Assembly: GCA_944322635.1 (NCBI GenBank)
Contig: CALUPL010000006.1
Location: 31,927 to 95,926, forward strand
Reading direction: 5' to 3'
Length of the DNA: 64,000 nt
Source: an uncultured Mailhella sp.
GTDB taxonomy: Bacteria; Desulfobacterota; Desulfovibrionia; Desulfovibrionales; Desulfovibrionaceae
Numbering within the stretch: position 1 is the first letter of the stretch; every line of letters begins with the position of its first letter. A program made the translations under genes and the position numbers. Positions 58,314-64,000 of this stretch are shown piece by piece. Under the pieces are notes generated by a model that was given only the letters and a program-made list of their open reading frames with translations, was not told the origin of the DNA and did no database searches.

Positions 58314-59399
58314 ATGAGCATGATCGACGGCCGCGCTCCTGAACGCGGCACGGACGATACGAAGGAACGGCTCTGGCTCGCGCGCTACGTCGCCGTGCTG
58401 GTCGTACTTGCCGCTCTCTGGTGGACGGCCTATTCCTGCATTCAGGACGCGGCGGCATGGGTCGTGTACGACGCTCTCGGCCTTGCGCGTGAATCGCACA
58501 TCGGCGCGTCGCTGGAGTTCTTCCTTTACGACACGGTGAAGATTCTGCTTCTGCTCGTTGCGCTCATCTACGTGATTTCCTGGCTGCGCGCCGCCCTCAA
58601 CGCCGAGCGCGTGCGCGACTTCCTGGCAGGAAAGAAGCGCGGCATAGGCTACGCCCTCGGCGCCATGTTCGGCGCCATCACGCCGTTCTGCTCCTGTTCC
58701 AGCGTGCCGCTCTTTCTCGGCTTCACCACGGCGGGCATTCCCATAGGCATCACCATGTCGTTTCTCATCACCTCGCCCATCATCAACGAGATCGCCGTGG
58801 TGCTGCTCTGGGGTCTGCTCGGCTGGAAGTTCACCGTGGTCTATGTGGCCGCAGGCCTTGCCGCAGGCATGATCGGCGGGCTCTTCATGGATTCCATACG
58901 GGCCGGACGCTGGCTTCAGCCCTTCGTGCTCGACGCAATGAAAACGCCCGTCATTCCCCTGTCGGGCGGAAGAAAACGACTGACCGTGCGTGCGCGGCAT
59001 ACGTTCGCCTTCGGAGAAATGAACTCCATTTTCCGGCGCGTGTGGAAATGGGTCATCGTGGGCGTGGGCATAGGCGCAGCCCTGCATGGCCTCGTGCCCG
59101 CCAACTGGTTTGCCGAAAACCTCGGCGCGGGAGAGTGGTGGACCGTGCCCGCCGCCGTCATCGTGGGCATTCCCCTCTACTCCAACGTCACCGGCATAGT
59201 GCCCGTCATGGAAGGCCTGCTCACCAAGGGCATGCCCATAGGCACCACCATGGCCTTCTGCATGTCCGCCGTGGCCGCCAGCATCCCCGAAGTCGTCATG
59301 CTCAGACAGATCATGACCGTAAAGCTCCAGGCCGCCTTCATAGGCTACCTGTGGGTGGTCTTCACCCTCACCGGCTGGCTTCTCAACGCGCTGTTCTAA
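58314..59399 (+). CDS. ArsP/DUF318-family permease
   Basis: The 361-residue membrane protein has about eight helices and the family hallmark TPFCSCSSVPLFLGFTTAGI (about 122-141), repeated in weaker form as GIPLYSNVTGIVPVMEGLL in the second half. ArsP members export organoarsenicals, and other relatives handle different metals or thiol-bound ions. The ArsR and ArsC neighbours favour arsenic. AAGGAG lies 7 bases before ATG 58314. A long hairpin follows the stop by 10 bases. Confidence 0.88.
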   Translation: MSMIDGRAPERGTDDTKERLWLARYVAVLVVLAALWWTAYSCIQDAAAWVVYDALGLARESHIGASLEFFLYDTVKILLLLVALIYVISWLRAALNAERVRDFLAGKKRGIGYALGAMFGAITPFCSCSSVPLFLGFTTAGIPIGITMSFLITSPIINEIAVVLLWGLLGWKFTVVYVAAGLAAGMIGGLFMDSIRAGRWLQPFVLDAMKTPVIPLSGGRKRLTVRARHTFAFGEMNSIFRRVWKWVIVGVGIGAALHGLVPANWFAENLGAGEWWTVPAAVIVGIPLYSNVTGIVPVMEGLLTKGMPIGTTMAFCMSAVAASIPEVVMLRQIMTVKLQAAFIGYLWVVFTLTGWLLNALF

Positions 59400-59409
59400 G
59401 AAAGAGCTT

Positions 59410-59459
59410 GCGGGGGAAGGGAGGGAAACTTTTGAAAAAGTTTCCCTCCCTTCCCCCGC
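59410..59459. terminator. long perfect hairpin (covarying family, copy 4)
   Basis: There are 24 perfectly paired bases per arm (GCGGGGGAAGGGAGGGAAAC...) around GA, starting 10 bases after the permease stop. Its arms differ from the other three copies but pair exactly. Confidence 0.75.
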
Positions 59460-59523
59460 GCCCCATTCTTCCCTGCCGCGTCTTTTGCAGACGCGACTAC
59501 AAACTCCCAATGAAGAGGTTGCC

Positions 59524-59772
59524 ATGATCATCAAAGTCTTCGGCCCCGGCTGCTCCAAGTGCAAGGAAACGGAACACATCGTCCACGATGCCGTGGAAGC
59601 CTCCGGCATGACCGCCACCGTGGAAAAGGTGACCGACCTGCGCGACATGATGGCCGCAGGCGTTCTTTCCACCCCCGCCGTCTCCATCAACGGCTCTCTC
59701 GCCTGCTCCGGCCGTGTGCCTTCCAAGGAAGAAGTCGTCTCCTGGATCATGACCGCAGCGGAAAAGGCATAA
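59524..59772 (+). CDS. thioredoxin-like small redox protein (glutaredoxin/TM0996 type)
   Basis: The 82-residue protein MIIKVFGPGCSKCKETEHIV has the redox motif C-S-K-C (about 10-13) and cis-Pro in VLSTPAVSING. Such minimal thioredoxins are often linked with ArsP-type permeases and may reduce or shuttle thiol-bound metal. The ribosome site GAAGAGG lies about 7 bases upstream. It is separated from the permease by the hairpin, so expression may be reduced or independent. Confidence 0.88.
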   Translation: MIIKVFGPGCSKCKETEHIVHDAVEASGMTATVEKVTDLRDMMAAGVLSTPAVSINGSLACSGRVPSKEEVVSWIMTAAEKA

Positions 59773-59925
59773 CTGTTCCGCGGGGAAAGGCGGCTCATCC
59801 CGCTTTTCCCCGCCGGGCCAAAAAGCACTCGACGCGGCCGGGCGGCGTACGCCCTCAAAAAAAGCCGCGCCGTCCGGCGGACGCCTTTTTTGCAGGCCCG
59901 TCTGCACATCAGCACAGAACGCCGC

Positions 59926-60363
59926 ATGAAAAAACGCATTCTCTTTCTCTGTACCGGCAACAGCTGCCGCAGTCAGATGGCCGAAGCTCTCGCCCGTCTT
60001 CTTCTGCCCTCTCTCGAAGCCTTTTCCGCAGGCTCCGCCCCGGCGCAGTGCATTGATCCGCTGGCCCGGGAAGTCATGGCGGAACTGGGGGCGGATCTTT
60101 CCCGGCAAAAGCCGAAGGGCATCGACGAGCTGCCCGCCGCTCACTTCGACCTTGTGGTCACGCTCTGCGGCAGCGCCCGGGAAACCTGTCCCGTTCCTCC
60201 CGGAGGAGGCATGACCGTTCACCGGGGCTTCGACGATCCTCCCGCGCTCACCGGCAGTGCCGGCAGCCGTGAGGAAGCGCTGGCGGTCTATCGCAGGGTA
60301 CGCGACGAAATCGCCCTTTTTATCCGCTCGTTCCCCGACGAGTTTCCCTTTCTTTTCCGCTGA
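59926..60363 (+). CDS. arsC: arsenate reductase, thioredoxin-coupled (low-MW phosphatase fold)
   Basis: It reduces arsenate to arsenite. The 145-residue protein has the P-loop C-T-G-N-S-C-R-S (9-16) and the further Cys pair LCGSARETCP (about 84-93) that forms the disulfide relay of S. aureus/B. subtilis-type ArsC, followed by GFDDPPAL. That pair separates it from ordinary protein tyrosine phosphatases. ATG 59926 is chosen because the family starts KKRILFLCTGNSC; ATG 59890 would add 12 unsupported residues. The ribosome site is weak. Confidence 0.9.
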   Translation: MKKRILFLCTGNSCRSQMAEALARLLLPSLEAFSAGSAPAQCIDPLAREVMAELGADLSRQKPKGIDELPAAHFDLVVTLCGSARETCPVPPGGGMTVHRGFDDPPALTGSAGSREEALAVYRRVRDEIALFIRSFPDEFPFLFR

Positions 60364-60389
60364 TCTTCAACGCTTCGGCAGGACTTCCC

Positions 60390-60770
60390 ATGTTCAGACG
60401 CCTTTTTCTCTCCGTTTTTTCCGTTTTTATGCTGTACGCTTCTTCCGCCTGCGCCGGGGAAGTTCCCGTACCCGGCAGGGTCACCATGGTCGACATCGGA
60501 GCAGGCACCTGCATTCCCTGCAAAATGATGGCTCCCGTCATTGAAAAGGTGAAGGGACTTTACGAAGGCCGGGCTGAAGTCGTCTTCATCGACATGCGGA
60601 AGAATCCCGAAGCGCCCGAGAAATTCGGCATCAGCGCCATTCCCACGCAGATATTCTATGACGGCAGCGGCAGGGAACGTTCCAGACACGTCGGCTTTCT
60701 GGATGAAGCGGGCATACGGCAGATTCTGGACGCCCTGCTTTCGGAATCAGACGGCGCTTCCGCGCGCTGA
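60390..60770 (+). CDS. exported thioredoxin-family protein
   Basis: The 126-residue product has a signal peptide (about 1-22, SACAG) and a thioredoxin domain with C-I-P-C (about 51-54) and the cis-Pro loop ISAIPTQIFYDGSG. It acts outside the cytosol and probably exchanges electrons with the CcdA-like membrane protein encoded 24 bases downstream. Its role in arsenic or metal stress is inferred only from position. Confidence 0.88.
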   Translation: MFRRLFLSVFSVFMLYASSACAGEVPVPGRVTMVDIGAGTCIPCKMMAPVIEKVKGLYEGRAEVVFIDMRKNPEAPEKFGISAIPTQIFYDGSGRERSRHVGFLDEAGIRQILDALLSESDGASAR

Positions 60771-60794
60771 CGCTCGGCAGGAACGGTTCTTGCG

Positions 60795-61514
60795 ATGTTC
60801 AACGACTTTCTCCTCACCATCAACATGTGGATGGCCGACTCGATCGGCTACGCGCTCGTCGGCTGCTTTCTCTGGGGCGTGGTGAGCGTGCTGTTCAGCC
60901 CGTGTCACCTGGCGTCGATTCCCCTCATGACCGGGTACGTGGCCGGACAGGAACGCCCCCTCTCAGGAGCGGAAGCCGGGGGATACGCCGTCATGTTCAG
61001 TGCGGGACTGTTTTTCTCCATCGCCGTCGTGGGGCTTGCCTGTTCCATGCTCGGGCGCATGCTGGGCGATGTTCCCCCTCTCTGGGGCATGCCTGTGGGC
61101 GCGCTGCTCGTGTGGCTCGGCCTCGACCTCATGGGCGTGACGGCATGCCGCCTTCCGGGCAAGGGCCTCGGACGCTTCTCCCTGCGCGGCTACCGGGGGG
61201 CCTTCGTGCTCGGCGGCACCTACGGCATACTTTCCGGTGCGTGCACCTTCGGCTTCATCGCCCCCATTCTCGCCATCATCACCATGCAGCAGCGCGTGGT
61301 CGAAGGCCTCATGCTCATTGTCATCTTTGCCGCAGGGCACTGCCTGCCCATTGCCATTGCAGGCAGTTCCGTGGCGCTCTGCCAGCGCCTCGTGGAATCA
61401 AAGGGCATGCGTGCCGCCTCCGCATGGGGCCGCAGGGCCGCAGGGCTGCTCGTCGTGGCTGTGGGCTTCTACTTTCTTGCAACGGCGGTGGCGGGCATGC
61501 CGGGAATGAACTGA
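60795..61514 (+). CDS. CcdA/DsbD-family thiol:disulfide transport membrane protein
   Basis: The 239-residue protein has six predicted helices and the CcdA motif LFSPCHLASIPLMTGYVAG (about 33-51). The second conserved Cys lies in LSGACTFGFIAPIL (about 151-164). It moves reducing equivalents across the inner membrane to periplasmic thioredoxins, most likely the neighbouring exported thioredoxin. The start at 60795 has CAGGAACGG about 10 bases upstream. It is the last gene of the arsenic-type cluster; R3/R2 repeats follow. Confidence 0.87.
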   Translation: MFNDFLLTINMWMADSIGYALVGCFLWGVVSVLFSPCHLASIPLMTGYVAGQERPLSGAEAGGYAVMFSAGLFFSIAVVGLACSMLGRMLGDVPPLWGMPVGALLVWLGLDLMGVTACRLPGKGLGRFSLRGYRGAFVLGGTYGILSGACTFGFIAPILAIITMQQRVVEGLMLIVIFAAGHCLPIAIAGSSVALCQRLVESKGMRAASAWGRRAAGLLVVAVGFYFLATAVAGMPGMN

Positions 61515-61597
61515 CGCCGCCTTGCATGCCGCCGGGGCGAGAATGCCTCCCGTGCAGGGGCAGAACGTCTGCCCGTGCACGCGCGGCCCGTCAGCTT

Positions 61598-61690
61598 CGG
61601 ACATAATCTTCCCGTTCACCCTGTCCCGCCGCCGCGGCGAAGCCGCAAGGCGAATCAGAGGGGCGCGGGGGGAATTATTTCTGACCTTGC
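61598..61690 (+). repeat. R3 repeat module (variant)
   Basis: TCGGACATAATCTTCCCGTTCACCCTGTCC leads through a GCCGCGGCGAAGCCGCAAGGC hairpin, replacing CCGGCGAAGCCGG, to GGGGGAATTATTTC. The final arm reads TGACC, as in R1 copy 1. Confidence 0.75.
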
Positions 61691-61715
61691 AGGAATGGTT
61701 CTGCCGCAACCGCCC

Positions 61716-61852
61716 GTTTGCGCAAGACACGCGGTTCAGTATGCAGGGCCTGCACGACGGCGGCGACGTTTAACGTCGGAAGTAAATTCCGGCTACGCGC
61801 CTTCCGTCGGCGCGGACTCCTGATGTCGCCCGCGTTCCCCCGAGCGTTGAGC
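61716..61852 (+). repeat. R2 repeat module
   Basis: The module has CGTTTGCGCAAGACACGCGG, the hairpin GTCGGAAGTAAATTCCGGC (one arm changed) and a diverged GGACTCCTGATGTCGCCCGC end. Confidence 0.75.
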
Positions 61853-61874
61853 GTCGGCCTTCCGAACTCCCCCC

Positions 61875-61988
61875 TTCGCCCATAGCTCCGGGCGTAATCT
61901 TCCCGTTCACCCTGTCCTGCCGAACCGACGAAGCCGGGAGGCAGAATCAGGGGGCGCGGGGGGAATTATTTCCCCCGCACTGCCTTTT
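61875..61988 (+). repeat. R3 repeat module
   Basis: This is a full copy with the terminal hairpin GGGGGAATTATTTCCCCC, lying between two convergent genes and just before a shared terminator. Confidence 0.8.
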
Positions 61989-61996
61989 AAAAAATC

Positions 61997-62054
61997 GCCC
62001 CGCTCTTCGGGAAGGGCCTGTCAGGAGCAGGATCCCTGGGAGCGGGGCTTTTTT
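61997..62054. terminator. bidirectional terminator between ccdA-like and aminotransferase genes
   Basis: The 9-bp outer stem GCCCCGCTC / GAGCGGGGC encloses a 34-base segment with its own CCTG/CAGG pairing. T-runs lie on both sides (AAAAAAT left, TTTTTT right), so it can stop both transcripts. Confidence 0.8.
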
Positions 62055-62105
62055 CAAGGATGGCCACAGCCGCCCGCGTGGATTGCGTCGGCCGGGCCGA
62101 CGCGC

Positions 62106-63320
62106 CTAGCGACGGTATTCACGCAGGAACGCGGCCAGCTTGTCCACCGCTTCTTCCAGAATGGAGATGCGCGGCAGATAGACGATACGGAAGTGGTCGG
62201 GCTTTTTCCAGTTGAAGCCGGAACCCGGCACGAACAGGATGCGGGTTTTCCGCAGGCAGTCGAGGGCGAACTGGGTATCGTCCGTAATATTATACCGTTC
62301 GGTATCGATTTTGGGGAAGATGTAGAAGGCGGCCTTCGGCTTTTTGGCGGATATGCCGGGCACGCTGTTGAGGGCCTCGTAAATGAAGTTGCGCTGTTCG
62401 TAAATGCGGCCGCCGGGCACGATGTATTCGTTCACGCTCTGGTAGCCGCCGAGGGCGGTCTGGATGATGGACTGGCCGGGCACGTTGGAGCACAGGCGCA
62501 TGTTGGAGAGCATGTTTATGCCCGCAATGTAGTCTGCGGCCAGGCTTTTGTTGCCGCTCAGTATCATCCAGCCCACGCGGAAGCCGCAGACCATGTGCGA
62601 CTTGGAAAGTCCGCTGAAGGTCACGCAGAAAAGGTCAGGGGCAAGAGAAGCTATGGAAACGTGCTTTTCTCCGTCCATGACGAGGCGGTCATAGATTTCA
62701 TCGGAAAAAATGATGAGCTCGTGTCGTCTGGCGATTTCCACGATGCGCTCAAGCACATCCACGGGATAGAGCGCGCCCGTAGGGTTGTTGGGATTTATGA
62801 TCACGAGAGCCTTGGTTCTGTCGGTGATTTTGCTCTCCATGTCCTCCAGATCAGGATACCAGTCGGACTCCTCGTCGCAGATGTAGTGCACGGCCTTGCC
62901 GCCAGCAAGGTTGGCACAGGCGGTCCACAGGGGGTAGTCGGGAGAAGGAATGAGAATTTCGTCACCGTTGTTGAGCAGGGCCTGCATGGAAAGCTGAATG
63001 AGTTCGCTTGCACCGTTGCCCGTGTATATGTCCTTCATGGTGACGTTGGGAATGTTCTTTATCTGGGCATACTGCATGATGGCCTTGCGGGCGGAAAATA
63101 TGCCGCGCGACTCGGAATAGCCCTGCGACTGCACGATGGAATCGCGCATGTCGAAAATGACCTCTTCCGGCGCGGAAAAGCCGAACGGCGCGGGATTGCC
63201 TATGTTCAGCTTGAGGATTTTCATGCCGCTTTCTTCCATGCGGGCGGCTTCGTCCACCACAGGTCCGCGCACGTCGTAAAGCACGTTGTCGAGCTTGCTG
63301 GATTTCGCAAAGGTTCTCAT
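62106..63320 (-). CDS. alaA: PLP-dependent aminotransferase (AlaA-like)
   Basis: The 404-residue class I aminotransferase resembles glutamate-pyruvate (alanine) aminotransferase AlaA. It has ESGMKILKLNIGNPAPFGF, then GASELIQLSMQALLNNGDEI, NPNNPTGALYP, YDR in the PLP pocket, and the Schiff-base Lys in SGLSKSHMVCGFRVG. ATG 63320 follows GGGAG by 6 bases; the ATG one codon upstream is equally in frame. It ends at the bidirectional terminator. The specific substrate is assigned by resemblance. Confidence 0.88.
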   Translation of the reverse strand: MRTFAKSSKLDNVLYDVRGPVVDEAARMEESGMKILKLNIGNPAPFGFSAPEEVIFDMRDSIVQSQGYSESRGIFSARKAIMQYAQIKNIPNVTMKDIYTGNGASELIQLSMQALLNNGDEILIPSPDYPLWTACANLAGGKAVHYICDEESDWYPDLEDMESKITDRTKALVIINPNNPTGALYPVDVLERIVEIARRHELIIFSDEIYDRLVMDGEKHVSIASLAPDLFCVTFSGLSKSHMVCGFRVGWMILSGNKSLAADYIAGINMLSNMRLCSNVPGQSIIQTALGGYQSVNEYIVPGGRIYEQRNFIYEALNSVPGISAKKPKAAFYIFPKIDTERYNITDDTQFALDCLRKTRILFVPGSGFNWKKPDHFRIVYLPRISILEEAVDKLAAFLREYRR

Positions 63321-63846
63321 CATAGACTCCCGGTCTGTTTTCCTTAATTTAATTGCGCCGACTTCGGAGTGCCGCCACAAAGGCAACCGTAGCACTATTC
63401 CTGTCGGACGCAAAGAAAAATCGCTCCTTTTTTCGAAAAAAAATGGCGGGATTTCACAGGATTTTTTCAAAAGGAGGGGCAGTTGCCGTTAGAAGTTGCC
63501 GTCTTTTTCTCCGAAACGGGCGGCAGGCGGCTTTCGTCTCCCGCGTTTTTCCGGCCGCTTTCTTGCTGCAACGGCTGCATGCGCCCTTGCGCTTTTGACG
63601 CGTCCGCCCTGCGCTCTGTTTGCGGCAACGCGCCTTCTGCGTCTGAGGCAGCGCTTTTCCGAAACGTCCGGCAAGCGTTTCCTGCATCTCGGCGTTACGC
63701 TTTCTTCCCAGGAGCGGACTTTGCCAAAATGCATCTTTTATCAGCGGCGTGACAAAATCCATGCGATTTTTCTCAGGTAAAAAGAAGGAGAAAAGTTTTT
63801 TCCGTCTCTCTGCTCTACAGAAGTCTTGTTAATTTTCTTTTCCGTA
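63321..63846. other. 526-bp divergent intergenic region
   Basis: No gene is seen; the open frames are Arg/Ala-rich without ribosome sites. It must contain the aminotransferase promoter near 63340-63360 (AATTTAATTAAGG on the minus side). Confidence 0.4.
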
Positions 63847-63875
63847 TTGACCGGGATTCGGGAGTTTCGTATTCT
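63847..63875 (+). promoter_or_regulatory. sigma-70-type promoter of ppdK
   Basis: TTGACC (63847-63852), a 17-base spacer and TATTCT (63870-63875), 46 bases before ATG 63921. Confidence 0.7.
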
Positions 63876-63920
63876 GAAGCAAAGAACTGTCACCCTCTAG
63901 CGATGAAGGAGAACGTCCAT

Positions 63921-64000
63921 ATGCGGTACGTGTATCTGTTCCACGAAGGGAATGCACAGATGAAGAGTCTGCTGGGCGGCAAGGGAGCCAATCTGGCGGA
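63921..64000 (+). CDS. ppdK: pyruvate, phosphate dikinase (5' end only)
   Basis: The visible 26 codons read MRYVYLFHEGNAQMKSLLGG followed by KGANLA, the typical N-terminus of pyruvate phosphate dikinase, which interconverts pyruvate, ATP and phosphate with PEP, AMP and PPi. The gene runs out of the window. AAGGAG lies 10 bases before ATG 63921. An in-frame ATG at 63903 would add six residues (MKENVH), but its ribosome site is poor. Confidence 0.85.
   Translation, partial: MRYVYLFHEGNAQMKSLLGGKGANLA

Overview
The window is about 60% G+C and densely coded, and reads as chromosome of an anaerobic Gram-negative bacterium, most likely Desulfovibrionaceae (Desulfovibrio/Bilophila/Mailhella-like; the genus is inference). 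The evidence is a cluster resembling the 'orange protein' (ORP) complex of Desulfovibrio (two MinD/Mrp ATPases with ferredoxin inserts plus NifX-like proteins), FeoAB, LPS-heptose synthesis, two autotransporters, a DnaA with the Desulfovibrio-like NRKHSTV signature, and a TctABC/Bug-type uptake system. No prophage, IS element or CRISPR array was seen.

Layout. 0-4 kb: gmhB, gluQ, hemW (minus strand). 4.3-7.6 kb: an autotransporter gene broken by two single-base frameshifts. 8-10 kb: proA-nadD. 11-13.4 kb: a membrane TPR protein and a sigma-54-activator-like protein that has lost most catalytic AAA+ residues. 14.3-15.4 kb: a stand-alone CI-type S24 repressor divergent from a small protein. 16-17.8 kb: dnaA and an AT-rich oriC-like region. 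18.7-21.9 kb: ORP-like cluster. 23-30 kb: feoAB, an MFS exporter, an AEC transporter, a Lar-like zinc protein and a radical SAM protein. 30.3-33.6 kb: an autotransporter with a metalloprotease-like passenger. 34.5-37 kb (minus): methyltransferase, small unknown protein, tadA, LOG protein. 37-43 kb: SLC13 transporter, beta-CASP nuclease, rsmD-coaD-miaA. 43.7-46 kb: GNAT, HAD, nudC. 46.7 kb: tRNA-Phe. 47.7-57.5 kb: an eight-gene catabolic and uptake cluster (cupin, two odd amidohydrolases, Bug protein, TctAB fusion, MFS, enoate-reductase-like flavoenzyme, LacI regulator). 57.9-61.5 kb: an arsenic-type cluster (ArsR, ArsP-like permease, redox proteins, ArsC, CcdA-like). 62.1 kb on: PLP aminotransferase (minus) and the first 27 codons of pyruvate phosphate dikinase.

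Gaps between transcription units hold two repeat families. One is a mosaic of three modules, called R1, R2 and R3 here, at seven places. In R1 a hairpin is preserved by paired base changes. One R2 copy has expanded into a 210-bp tandem array. The other family is four 46-51 bp near-perfect hairpins whose arms differ but always pair.

The most unusual biology is (1) the covarying repeat families, (2) a pair of amidohydrolase-fold proteins lacking four of five metal-site positions within one catabolic operon, (3) the degenerate sigma-54 activator, and (4) the metalloprotease-like autotransporter.
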